Assembly (NCBI GenBank): GCA_900545135.1
Contig: UQXL01000001.1
Coordinates: 86,857-150,856, forward strand
Reading direction: 5' to 3'
Source: an uncultured Eubacteriales bacterium
Lineage (GTDB): Bacteria > Bacillota > Clostridia > Peptostreptococcales > Anaerovoracaceae
DNA length: 64,000 nucleotides
Below the pieces are notes generated by a model that worked only from the letters and a program-made list of their open reading frames with translations, was not told where the DNA came from and did not search any database. Below are positions 35,276 to 43,413 of this stretch, piece by piece (the first letter of the stretch is position 1; each line of letters opens with the position of its first letter). Made by a program: the position numbers and the translations under genes.

Positions 35276-36117
35276 TCACCTCCCATTAATAATCTATCTT
35301 TGTTTTTGTTTAATTTATCTTTTTGAATTTTCTTTCTAAAATCCTCCCCTACTACCATAACTGGAATACACATCTCAATAATTCTTGAGTAAATTCTTTG
35401 ATATTCCACACTCTCCGTACAGTTTTCAATTTGACTATAAGAAAGATTTGTGGTAAAGATTGTTGGCTTATGCTTTAAGTACCTGTTATTCACAATGTTA
35501 TATACCTGCTCTTTTGCATAGCTTGTATCTCTTTCAATTCCTAAATCATCTAAGATGAGAACAGAAGTGTTTACAAGAGATTCGATATATGCGTTTTTAT
35601 CAAGGTCAAATCCGCCTTTTTGAAGTTCGTTGATTATCCGTGAAAAATTTCTAATCTTAACGCTCATCTGATACTGTTCAATCAGTGCATTTGCAATGGA
35701 GCAGGCAAGATAGGTCTTTCCACTACCCACCTAACCATAGAACAGAAGTCCGATATTTTCTTTTCTCATCAGCTCATAGTCTTTTACAAAATTCTTTGCG
35801 ATGATAAGGCTCTGATTTTCTTTTCCTTGATAGTTTTCAAAGGTATATGCCCATTGAATAATGGATGTGAAGCAGATATTTTTTAATCTCTCGATTTCAA
35901 GTTGATTCTGTCTTTCTTTTTCTTTTGCTTCTCTATCTCTATCGCATTTACAAGCAGTCTTAAATATCATCTTGCTATTTAAAAAATCCATCATTTTTCC
36001 ATCTTTTCTTTCATGGCACACTTTACAGTAAGCATGTCCGTCTTTGATGTATTCTTTTTCAGGATCAAAGCTATATTCCACATCTTCTATCATCACTTTT
36101 TCTAATTCCTTATTCAT
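35272..36117 (-). pseudogene. DnaC-like ATPase interrupted by an amber codon in the P-loop
   Basis: A helicase-loader/IstB-type AAA+ ATPase. The N-terminal 128 residues carry a zinc-binding region (CKVCHERKDGK...FKTACKCDRD). They end GLLFYG directly before a TAG (35731-35733); the same frame continues VGSGKTYLACSIANALIEQY, the rest of Walker A, then VLILDDLGIERDTSYAKE (Walker B) and IFTTNLS (sensor I). The stop therefore falls inside GxVGSGKT, where relatives have Asn or a similar residue. A GTG follows the stop at once, so reinitiation could make two halves, but the P-loop would be split. It lies between RepA_N and the PcfB-like gene of the island. Confidence 0.8.
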
Positions 36118-36884
36118 AAATGTACTCCTTTGTTATATTCTTCCCATGTAGGGATATTGGATTTTTTCTTACTTCCCTGATCTTTATAAAACCAAGAAAG
36201 GATTGTTGCTTTATGGTCTTTATATGTCTTTCCGGTACTTTGAAGATAGGTTGATAATCTCTCAATGTAGTTATCAAGCGCTCCTGCCATTTTTATTTGT
36301 AATTCGTCTATATCTTCGTCCTTTAAAAATACATTTTGAAATGTTCCAAGTCCGTTTTCACCAAAACTATATTCTCTCTTACTATACTTACTCTTATTAT
36401 TCTCTATATAGTTAGAGTCAACATTTTGAACTTCCTGAAGTTCATTTTCTTTACTTCTGAGGTTAAAATCTTTTACTTCTGAAGTTAAGTTTTTTGACTT
36501 CTGCAAGTCATTTTCTTTTACTGCTAATATGCTCATAAAGTCTTTGACATATATAACATTCGGCTTACCAAGTCCAAGCCTTACTCTTTCAATAAGCCCT
36601 ATCCCTTTTTTGCTGTCTAACTCGTCCAATGTTTTTATGGCAGTAGGCTTTGAGATATTTCTTCTTCTCATAATTTCTTCAACTGTGAAATAGATAAATA
36701 CTCTACCTTCCTTGTCTATCCAGTTATTCTTAAATGACATTCCTGTTCGTTTCAAAAACATAGAATAGAGGATAATGGCTTCAGCAGATAGTCCTTTAAA
36801 TTCTTCGCCGTCTACCAATATTTCAGGTACTTTCAGAAAGTTGAATCGCTCTGCTTCACGATTATAGAAATAGTCAAAGTCCAT
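36114..36884 (-). CDS. RepA_N-type replication initiator
   Basis: A 256-residue protein starting MDFDYFYNREAERFNFLKVP, the RepA_N winged-helix domain of Firmicute plasmids and conjugative elements (about residues 1-115, with LSAEAIILYSMFLKRTG and ISKPTAIKTLDELD). A variable repeat-rich linker (KSKNLTSEVKDFNLRSKENE) and a DnaD-like C-terminal domain (WFYKDQGSKKKSNIPTWEEY) follow. AGGGAGGTGA precedes the ATG at 36884. Its stop overlaps the DnaC-like start by 4 bases. It replicates the circular form of the element. Confidence 0.87.
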   Translation of the reverse strand: MDFDYFYNREAERFNFLKVPEILVDGEEFKGLSAEAIILYSMFLKRTGMSFKNNWIDKEGRVFIYFTVEEIMRRRNISKPTAIKTLDELDSKKGIGLIERVRLGLGKPNVIYVKDFMSILAVKENDLQKSKNLTSEVKDFNLRSKENELQEVQNVDSNYIENNKSKYSKREYSFGENGLGTFQNVFLKDEDIDELQIKMAGALDNYIERLSTYLQSTGKTYKDHKATILSWFYKDQGSKKKSNIPTWEEYNKGVHL

Positions 36885-36972
36885 ACAAAAATCACCTCCC
36901 TCCTTAAAAATTTGCAAAAAAAGACGATAGTTTTTTCTCTATCGCCTTTGGTAACCATTTTTATGAAATTTT

Positions 36973-37254
36973 TTAGATTGATTTTATTGCTTCATTGATA
37001 CCTTGTAAAAAAGCAATAACTGCTGCTCCAACCATCGGTATTCCGTATGGACTTAAAAAGAAACCTAATATCAATGCTTCTATTCCGATGGCAACTTCTT
37101 TTTGCATAAAAGAGGCAATTGCTCCAAATATACAAAACATCATCAGCAAGTATAGTAGGGCTGTTCCGATACCAAGTAGGAATGTCGGAAATGCAGTTAG
37201 GATACTTATCAGTAAGCTAATTGGAAACAAGATTATTTTTAATATCCATCTCAT
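36973..37254 (-). CDS. CD1845-like conjugative element membrane protein
   Basis: A 93-residue membrane protein with three hydrophobic segments (MRWILKIILFPISLLISIL; LGIGTALLYLLMMFCIF; ILGFFLSPYGIPMVGAA). Start and layout match the CD1845 family found next to RepA_N and DnaC-like genes in clostridial conjugative elements. Its start is preceded at five bases by a run of ten G (37260-37269) that takes the place of a ribosome site. Confidence 0.7.
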   Translation of the reverse strand: MRWILKIILFPISLLISILTAFPTFLLGIGTALLYLLMMFCIFGAIASFMQKEVAIGIEALILGFFLSPYGIPMVGAAVIAFLQGINEAIKSI

Positions 37255-37259
37255 AAATA

Positions 37260-37269
37260 CCCCCCCCCC
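37260..37269 (-). promoter_or_regulatory. G10 homopolymer at the ribosome-site position
   Basis: Ten consecutive G on the minus strand, five bases before the ATG at 37254. A change in length could alter ribosome binding of the CD1845-like gene. Confidence 0.5.
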
Positions 37270-37276
37270 ATTTCTA

Positions 37277-38707
37277 CTAAATCATTTTAAAATGCCTTAA
37301 AGCATCCATGATAGCTTCCTCTTTTTCCAGCGTGCATTGTGGAATAATCTGTTTCTCTTTTTTTGATTTATTATAATTCTCCCTCAGTGCAATTCCACAC
37401 TTCTTTTTAATCTGTGCAATATAAAGTGTTGGAACTTTTAATCCAAATTTTTCTAATATATATTCCTTGATTTGTGCATAAGTCGCTTTACTTTCAGCAG
37501 ATGTCAAATCAAGCTCATCCAGCTTAATTTCAACATCTATATGCTTATCGACATCGAGTTTGGACAATAATGCTACCGTCTCTGTGTGCTTCGTAAACGG
37601 AAAATTATCAAAGGGCTTCAGGTATCTGCACTCATATCCGTAATACTCCATGTACTTTATGTTGTCCGCCAGAGTCTTCGGGTTGCAGGATATATATATT
37701 ATCTGCTCCACGCCGTAGCCCAGAATCTTATCCAGCGCCTTGGGCTGTATGCCGACGCGCGGCGGGTCGACAACTATCACATCGGGCTTTTCCTCAACGT
37801 TCTTGAGAACTTCAAAGACATCTCCTGCGATGAAACGGCAGTTTTCGAGCCCGTTTAATCCGGCGTTTTCCCGCGCCGCCTCCACGGCTTCTTCCACAAG
37901 TTCCACGCCGATGACCTCCTTGGCCTTTAACGCAAGAACCTGGCTTATCGTTCCCGTTCCGCAGTACAGGTCGAAGACGGTCTTTCCCTCAAAGTCGTCT
38001 ATCAGAGAAAGCGCCTGCTGATAAAGCCGTTCGGCCGCTTCCACATTGGTCTGAAAGAAAGAAAACGCGCTGACCTTGAATTTGAGGCCGAGGATTTCTT
38101 CCATATAATAATCACGGCCCCAGAGCGTCTTCACAGACTGACAGACCACCGCATCAGCCAGGCTGTCGTTGAATGTCCTCAGGATGCCGACGACTTCGTT
38201 TTCCAGCTTGAGGCTGAGTATTCCGTCTCTGAAAGCTTCTTCGTCGAAACCCTCCTCAGAAGACGTGACTATATTCACGAGAAGCGCTTTAGTCCTCATT
38301 CCTTTTCTGACTATCAGATTTCGCAGTATTCCTTGGTGAGATTTTTTATGGTAAAAGGGATAGCCCTTTTCCCGGGCAAAGGACAGAGTGAACGAGAGTA
38401 TTCTGTTAAAATCCTCGTCTACCAGCTGGCATTGGTCTACCGTTATTATGGACATGAAATTGCCTTTTTTGTGCATGCCCAGCGTCATCTCGCCGTCCTT
38501 GACGAAGTCGCCGAAAGTATACTCCATCTTGTTTCTGTAGCGGTAAGGGCTGGGGCAGCCTTCAATTTTATCTAAAAGCTGTACCTTTATATCTTTATTT
38601 CCCAGCAGCGACAGAACCTCGCTTTCCTTGATTTTAAGCTGTTCCTCGTATGAAATGCCCTGATATATACAGCCGCCGCAAAATTCATCATGTTTACAAG
38701 TATTCAA
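37277..38707 (-). CDS. rlmD: 23S rRNA (uracil-5-)-methyltransferase, RlmD/RlmCD-like, with element-type C-terminus
   Basis: Methylates C5 of a uridine in 23S rRNA with SAM. The 476-residue protein has an N-terminal iron-sulfur motif CKHDEFCGGC, the SAM motif VFDLYCGTGTISQVL, VVDPPRVGI and the catalytic nucleophile segment ISCNPKTLADNI. After PFTKHTETVALLSKL (about residue 382) an AT-rich tail of about 93 residues follows (KHIDVEIKLDELDLTSAESK, ending MDALRHFKMI). The enzyme domain is complete at that point. Base composition changes sharply near 37560, and the next genes belong to the island. The 3' end of this gene is a known insertion target of integrative elements. The start is a TTG with GAGGAGG upstream. 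The distinction between RlmD and RlmCD is not resolved. Confidence 0.85.
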   Translation of the reverse strand: MNTCKHDEFCGGCIYQGISYEEQLKIKESEVLSLLGNKDIKVQLLDKIEGCPSPYRYRNKMEYTFGDFVKDGEMTLGMHKKGNFMSIITVDQCQLVDEDFNRILSFTLSFAREKGYPFYHKKSHQGILRNLIVRKGMRTKALLVNIVTSSEEGFDEEAFRDGILSLKLENEVVGILRTFNDSLADAVVCQSVKTLWGRDYYMEEILGLKFKVSAFSFFQTNVEAAERLYQQALSLIDDFEGKTVFDLYCGTGTISQVLALKAKEVIGVELVEEAVEAARENAGLNGLENCRFIAGDVFEVLKNVEEKPDVIVVDPPRVGIQPKALDKILGYGVEQIIYISCNPKTLADNIKYMEYYGYECRYLKPFDNFPFTKHTETVALLSKLDVDKHIDVEIKLDELDLTSAESKATYAQIKEYILEKFGLKVPTLYIAQIKKKCGIALRENYNKSKKEKQIIPQCTLEKEEAIMDALRHFKMI

Positions 38708-38775
38708 TTACGGTAAACCTCCTCCTCGAAGTATTGAAATATACTAAAATATTCTAAGCCCCATCGAAAAACTTA

Positions 38776-39897
38776 CTAAAACCTGCCGTACTTTTCATAA
38801 AACTCTTTCTTATACTCGAGGAAACGCTCCTCTTCTATGGCTTTTCTTATCTCCGACATCATATTTATCAAAAAATGCAGGTTATGATTTGACAGGAGCA
38901 TCGCAGAAAGCATCTCTCCAGATTTGAAGAGATGTCTCAAATAAGCCTTTGAATAATTCCTGCATGTGTAGCAGTCACATTCAGGGTCAAGCGGTTCCCA
39001 GTCTCTCTCGTACTGTGCGTTTTTGATGTTCACCCTGCCGTGGGAGGTCATAGCCAGGCCGTGGCGCGCGATTCTCGTCGGCAAAACGCAGTCGAACATG
39101 TCAACGCCCCTTTCTACGCCTTCGAACAGATAGTCCGGCGTTCCTACTCCCATCAGGTATCTGGCTTTGTTATCAGGCAGGTGATCGACGCAGTCGTCCA
39201 GTATGTCCAGCATCAGTTCTTTTGGCTCGCCGACGGAAAGTCCGCCTATGGCGTATCCCGGCAGGTCAAGTTCGACTATTTCTTCAGCGCTCTGCTTTCT
39301 GAGGTCTTTATACATCCCCCCTTGCATTATGCCGAACAGAGACTGTCTCTCCCAGTCCTTGTGAAAATCCTTGCATCTCTTGAGCCATCTCGTGGTTCGC
39401 TCGAGGGAATTCTTGACATAAGTCCTGTCCGCCGGATATGGCGCACATTCATCAAAGGCCATCATTATATCTGAACCAAGGCTGTTTTGTATCTCTATGG
39501 ATTTTTCGGGAGTGATCATGTGCTGGGAGCCGTCTATATGCGAACGGAATTTCACACCCTCTTCCGTTATCTTGCGCAGGCTGCCGAGGGAAAACACCTG
39601 AAAGCCGCCGCTGTCGGTAAGGATGGCTCTGTCCCAGTTCATGAATTTGTGCAGTCCGCCTGCCTCCCTGACGACCTCATGCCCTGGACGGAGATAGAGA
39701 TGGTACGTGTTGGAAAGTATTATTTCCGCTCCCATATCCCTTACTTCTTCGGGACGCATGGCTTTGACGGTGGCCTGAGTCCCTACGGGCATAAATACCG
39801 GAGTCTGTATGTCTCCGTGAGGTGTATGGAGCACGCCTCTTCTGGCTTTGCTCTGCTTATCTTTTTTTATCAACTCGTAAGTTACGGCGTGTTTCAT
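38776..39897 (-). CDS. tgt: Queuine tRNA-ribosyltransferase
   Basis: Exchanges guanine-34 for the queuosine precursor preQ1 in tRNAs with GUN anticodons. From the ATG at 39897 (AAAGGA upstream) it is 373 residues, the family's normal size. Motifs are LTDSGGFQVFSLG with the general Asp, MAFDECAPYPADR, the nucleophile region MGVGTPDYLFEGVERGVDMFDCVLPTR and the zinc site CDCYTCRNYSKAYLRHL. It lies in the leftward ruvCAB-queA-tgt operon, next to queA of the same pathway. Confidence 0.97.
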   Translation of the reverse strand: MKHAVTYELIKKDKQSKARRGVLHTPHGDIQTPVFMPVGTQATVKAMRPEEVRDMGAEIILSNTYHLYLRPGHEVVREAGGLHKFMNWDRAILTDSGGFQVFSLGSLRKITEEGVKFRSHIDGSQHMITPEKSIEIQNSLGSDIMMAFDECAPYPADRTYVKNSLERTTRWLKRCKDFHKDWERQSLFGIMQGGMYKDLRKQSAEEIVELDLPGYAIGGLSVGEPKELMLDILDDCVDHLPDNKARYLMGVGTPDYLFEGVERGVDMFDCVLPTRIARHGLAMTSHGRVNIKNAQYERDWEPLDPECDCYTCRNYSKAYLRHLFKSGEMLSAMLLSNHNLHFLINMMSEIRKAIEEERFLEYKKEFYEKYGRF

Positions 39898-39990
39898 TTT
39901 TATCCTTTCTTTTCGCCGGGCTGGCGATATCAATTCTTACCGCGTTAAATTATCCATTCTTACCGCACTTCGATATCAATTTTCGCTGTG

Positions 39991-41043
39991 CTACAATATC
40001 ATCATCGCGTCTCCGTAGCTGAAAAACCTGTACTTATCCCTGACAGCCAGATCATAGGCCTTGAGTATCTCGTCCCTGTCATATAGGGCGCATATCAGCA
40101 TCATCAGCGTCGACTTAGGCAGATGGAAATTGGTTATCAGGCTGTCGACCAGTTTGAATTTGTACCCCGGATATATGAATATATCAGTACTTCCCTCGCC
40201 TGCTGCAAGCAGATATCTGCCCTCGGCCTCGTCGAAAACAGCCGCGCTCTCGAGTGTTCTGGAAGATGTCGTTCCTACGGATACGATCCTCCCTCCGCTT
40301 CGCAGCGTATCGTTTACGATTTGGGCCGTCTCAGGACTCACCGAATATTCTTCAAAATGCATATGATGCTCTTCTATATTTTCAACTTTTACAGGACGGA
40401 AAGTTCCGATTCCTACGTGGAGCGTTACGTATGCCGTCTTTATGCCTCTTTCCTCAGCTTTCCTGAGCAGTTCCTGCGTAAAATGCAGGCCTGCTGTCGG
40501 CGCTGCCACCGAGCCCTCCTCGTGGGCGTATACGGTCTGATACATCTCCTTGTCGTCGCTCTCCGCAGGGCGCTCTATATATGGAGGAAGCGGCATGCTG
40601 CCTATTTCATCGAGGCGCCCCAAAAACACGCCCTCATATATGAACCGGGCGTGCCTCGTTCCGTCTTGTCCGTAATCTTCTATTACAGCTCTGAAGCTGC
40701 CGTCTTCTGTGAAAGACACGGTGTCTCCTATCTTCAACCTCTTGCCCGGCCTCACCATGGTCTCCCATAGGTCGCCGTCAAGTCTTTTTATCAGCAGGAA
40801 CTCCACTTTAGCCCCTGTGCTCTCCTTCACGCCGAAGATTCTCGCCGGAATCACCTTTGAATCGTTCATCACCAGACAGTCCCCCGGCTTCAGGTAGTCG
40901 AGAACGTCGCGGAAAATTCTCTGTTCTATGGTCTTCTTCTCCCGGTCAAGAACCATCAGCCTGCACATGTCCCTCTGTTCCGCAGGTTTTTGGGCTATCA
41001 GTTCTTTCGGCAGATTGTAGTCAAAATCGTTTATATTCATCAT
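39991..41043 (-). CDS. queA: tRNA preQ1(34) S-adenosylmethionine ribosyltransferase-isomerase
   Basis: Converts preQ1-tRNA to epoxyqueuosine-tRNA using the ribosyl part of SAM. The 350-residue protein starts NDFDYNLPKELIAQKPAEQR, with VMNDSKVIPARIFG, APTAGLHFTQELL and LVDSLITNFHLPKSTLMMLI, all QueA signatures. It follows ruvB by 19 bases and precedes tgt. The downstream gap (39898-39990) holds two short GAT-ATCAATT-like repeats only. Confidence 0.97.
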   Translation of the reverse strand: MMNINDFDYNLPKELIAQKPAEQRDMCRLMVLDREKKTIEQRIFRDVLDYLKPGDCLVMNDSKVIPARIFGVKESTGAKVEFLLIKRLDGDLWETMVRPGKRLKIGDTVSFTEDGSFRAVIEDYGQDGTRHARFIYEGVFLGRLDEIGSMPLPPYIERPAESDDKEMYQTVYAHEEGSVAAPTAGLHFTQELLRKAEERGIKTAYVTLHVGIGTFRPVKVENIEEHHMHFEEYSVSPETAQIVNDTLRSGGRIVSVGTTSSRTLESAAVFDEAEGRYLLAAGEGSTDIFIYPGYKFKLVDSLITNFHLPKSTLMMLICALYDRDEILKAYDLAVRDKYRFFSYGDAMMIL

Positions 41044-41061
41044 CTGTCTATCCTTTGAAAT

Positions 41062-42069
41062 TTAGTCTTCTTCCGGCGGTTCAAGGCCAAGATGCTTATA
41101 GGCCAGCGGCGTCACCATGCGGCCTTTCTGCGTCCTGCTAAGAAATCCTATCTGCAGCAGGTAAGGCTCGTAGGCTTCCTCTATTGTGACTCTCTCTTCG
41201 CCTATGGAAGCGGCTATGGTGTCGATGCCGACAGGACCACCGTTGAATCGCTCTATCACGGCCGTCAGTATCTCCCTGTCCAGCCTTTCAAGGCCCATGG
41301 AATCTATGTCCAGCGCTTCAAGTCCCTCCTTCGTGATGTCGAGAGTTATCCTTCCGCTTCCCTGTACCTGTGAAAAATCCCTTATCCTCTTGAGTATCCT
41401 GTTGGCTACTCTCGGCGTGCCCCTGGACCGCTTGGCCATCTCGGCCACAGATTCATCGTCGGCCTCTACGCCGATTATCCTGGCCGACCGCTTTATTATC
41501 TCTGCCAGCTCGTCCTCAGTATACATCTCAAATTTACTCATCACGCCGAATCTGTCTCTCAATGGCGCAGAAAGGCTTCCGGCTCTGGTCGTCGCTCCTA
41601 TCAGCGTGAATTTCGACAAATCCAGCCTGATCGAACGGGCAGACGGCCCTTTTCCGATGATTATGTCCAGCGCAAAATCCTCCATGGCAGAGTACAGAAC
41701 TTCTTCAACCGAGCGGTTGAGCCGGTGTATCTCGTCTATGAACAGCACGTCATTTTCGTTGAGGTTGGTCAGGATCGCGGCCAGGTCTCCCGCCCTGTCT
41801 ATGGCAGGCCCCGACGTTATCTTGATGTCGACGCCCAGCTCATTGGCTATGATGCCTGCAAGGGTGGTCTTACCCAACCCCGGAGGCCCGTAAAACAACA
41901 CGTGGTCGAGGGGCTCGTTCCTGAGTTTGGCCGCCTTGATAAATATGCTGAGGTTGTCCTTGGCGTTTTTCTGACCTATGTAGTCGTCCAGAGTCTGAGG
42001 TCTCAGAGTAGTTTCCTGCCTCAGCTCTCCCGGACTTATATTGGCTGAAGTTATTCTTTCGTCTTCCAT
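41062..42069 (-). CDS. ruvB: Holliday junction branch migration helicase RuvB
   Basis: The motor of RuvAB, which drives branch migration of Holliday junctions. The 335-residue protein has RPQTLDDYIGQKNAKDNL, Walker A GPPGLGKT at residues 61-68, Walker B LFIDEIHRLNR, sensor ATTRAGSLSAPLRDRFG, and the winged-helix C-terminus EPYLLQIGFLSRTQKGR. It is part of ruvCAB and presumably under the SOS site upstream of ruvC. Confidence 0.98.
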   Translation of the reverse strand: MEDERITSANISPGELRQETTLRPQTLDDYIGQKNAKDNLSIFIKAAKLRNEPLDHVLFYGPPGLGKTTLAGIIANELGVDIKITSGPAIDRAGDLAAILTNLNENDVLFIDEIHRLNRSVEEVLYSAMEDFALDIIIGKGPSARSIRLDLSKFTLIGATTRAGSLSAPLRDRFGVMSKFEMYTEDELAEIIKRSARIIGVEADDESVAEMAKRSRGTPRVANRILKRIRDFSQVQGSGRITLDITKEGLEALDIDSMGLERLDREILTAVIERFNGGPVGIDTIAASIGEERVTIEEAYEPYLLQIGFLSRTQKGRMVTPLAYKHLGLEPPEED

Positions 42070-42151
42070 CGTCTTCCCTTTCCCGGAAATCTAAAATCTT
42101 GTACAAAATTCAGAAATCTAAAATCTGAAATATAAATTCGGAGATATAAAG

Positions 42152-42751
42152 CTAAAGCAAATTTTTCAGAGCTTTCTTTATATACTCCTCGCTGGTGAGA
42201 CCCTCATCGCTGACCGAGGCCACCGCGCTGAACGCTTCCGCCTTGGTATATCCCAAAGAGATAAGGGCTGTTATGGCCTCGCTCCTGCTGTCCGCCGAAA
42301 CTTCACCGCCTCCGGATACGGACACATCTGGAAGCTCGCCCTCCGGAACGCCTACCTTATCTTTCAGCTCGAGGATTATCCTCTCCGCCGTCTTTTTGCC
42401 GATGCCGTTGGCTCTGGCTATTTCCTTGGCGTCCTCGAAAGCTATGGCCCGTTTCAGCTCTTCCGCAGAAAGAGTTCCAACTATGGCCATGGCGCCCTTG
42501 GCTCCCACGCCGCTTACGGTTATCAGCTTTTCAAACAGCTCCAGACTTTCCCTGTTGTGAAATCCGTAGAGGCTCATGTCGTCCTCCTTGACGATCATCG
42601 ACGTGAAGATCATCACCGAATCGCCTATCTTATACCTGTAAACAGCCGAATTAGCCGGAAGAAATATTTCAAGTCCCAGCCCCGACTGCGTTTCAACGAC
42701 TATACCGCCGTTTACGTTCATCGTGTATATCCCTTTAACGTATCTTATCAC
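42152..42751 (-). CDS. ruvA: Holliday junction DNA helicase subunit RuvA
   Basis: Binds the four-way junction and loads RuvB. The 199-residue protein has the N-terminal OB fold (MIRYVKGIYTMNVNGGIVVE), two helix-hairpin-helix motifs (LITVSGVGAKGAMAIVG and ANGIGKKTAERIILELKDK), an acidic linker, and the C-terminal RuvB-binding domain (AITALISLGYTKAEAFSAV). Its start overlaps ruvC by 17 bases. Confidence 0.97.
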   Translation of the reverse strand: MIRYVKGIYTMNVNGGIVVETQSGLGLEIFLPANSAVYRYKIGDSVMIFTSMIVKEDDMSLYGFHNRESLELFEKLITVSGVGAKGAMAIVGTLSAEELKRAIAFEDAKEIARANGIGKKTAERIILELKDKVGVPEGELPDVSVSGGGEVSADSRSEAITALISLGYTKAEAFSAVASVSDEGLTSEEYIKKALKNLL

Positions 42752-43280
42752 CTGACATTACCTGCCCTTTCAGAATATCCTTATTCGTCTGTCTTTTGAG
42801 AAAATCTCTCCTGCCCGACGAGTGTCCGTGACATATAGCTGCGGCGAGAGCGTCCGCCGTATCGTCGGGCCTTGGCACTTCCCTGAGGTTGAGCATGGTT
42901 TTGACCATGTACTGTACCTGTGTCTTATCCGCCCTTCCGTAGCCGACCAGCGCCTGCTTTATCTGCAGAGGCGTATACTCGTTTATCACAAGGCCGCCTT
43001 TTGAGCACGCCAAAACAGCCACGCCTCTGGCCTCTCCCACCAGAATGGCAGTCTTGGCATTGTTATTGAAAAACAGCTCTTCAATAGAAGCCTCGTCTGG
43101 CTTATACTGATCAATCAGTTCTGTAAGTCCGTCAAAGAGCTTTTCAAGCCTGGCAGGCATATCCACCGAAGCGTCCGTCGTGATCGAGCCGTAAGCCACC
43201 GGCGTAAACTTGTTCCCAGTTATGTCGACTATGCCGTAACCCAATATAGCATAGCCGGGGTCCACTCCCAAAATCCGCAT
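42735..43280 (-). CDS. ruvC: Crossover junction endodeoxyribonuclease RuvC
   Basis: Resolves Holliday junctions by symmetric cleavage. The 181-residue protein opens MRILGVDPGYAILGYGIVD (catalytic Asp7), with ASIEELFFNNNAKTAI (catalytic Glu), ALVGYGRADKTQVQYMV, and RPDDTADALAAAICHGHS (last acidic pair). It heads the operon and is divergent from argR-recN across 133 bases that hold a LexA-like site. Confidence 0.97.
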   Translation of the reverse strand: MRILGVDPGYAILGYGIVDITGNKFTPVAYGSITTDASVDMPARLEKLFDGLTELIDQYKPDEASIEELFFNNNAKTAILVGEARGVAVLACSKGGLVINEYTPLQIKQALVGYGRADKTQVQYMVKTMLNLREVPRPDDTADALAAAICHGHSSGRRDFLKRQTNKDILKGQVMSGDKIR

Positions 43281-43313
43281 TTTTCAACCTCTTATCCGTT
43301 TATGTACTGAAAA

Positions 43314-43342
43314 ATTATACCACACAAACATTTGTTTGTCTA
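43314..43342 (-). promoter_or_regulatory. ruvC promoter with LexA-like SOS operator in the spacer
   Basis: Minus strand TAGACA (43337-43342), 17 bases, TATAAT (43314-43319). The spacer and its edge contain the perfect palindrome ACAAACATTTGTTTGT (43324-43339), an AAAC-N4-GTTT version of the Firmicute LexA box GAAC-N4-GTTC. Binding here would block RNA polymerase. ruvAB genes are SOS genes in many Firmicutes. Confidence 0.55.
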
Positions 43343-43343
43343 C

Positions 43344-43372
43344 TTGCAAAGGGAAAGTCATTATGTTAAAAT
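43344..43372 (+). promoter_or_regulatory. argR-recN promoter
   Basis: TTGCAA (43344-43349), 17 bases, TAAAAT (43367-43372), 41 bases before the argR ATG. It begins two bases from the ruvC -35, so the palindrome at 43324-43339 lies just upstream of it. Confidence 0.6.
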
Positions 43373-43413
43373 TTCCTTAAACAAAAGTATATATATACAA
43401 AAGGAGATTGTAT

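Noticed and set aside
35731..35733. In-frame TAG codons (also 58100-58102) read as pyrrolysine or amber suppression
   Set aside because: TAG ends many normal genes in the window (for example 352-354, 9135-9137, 21594-21596), and no pyl genes are present. Neither protein is a known pyrrolysine protein. Simple nonsense mutations are more likely.
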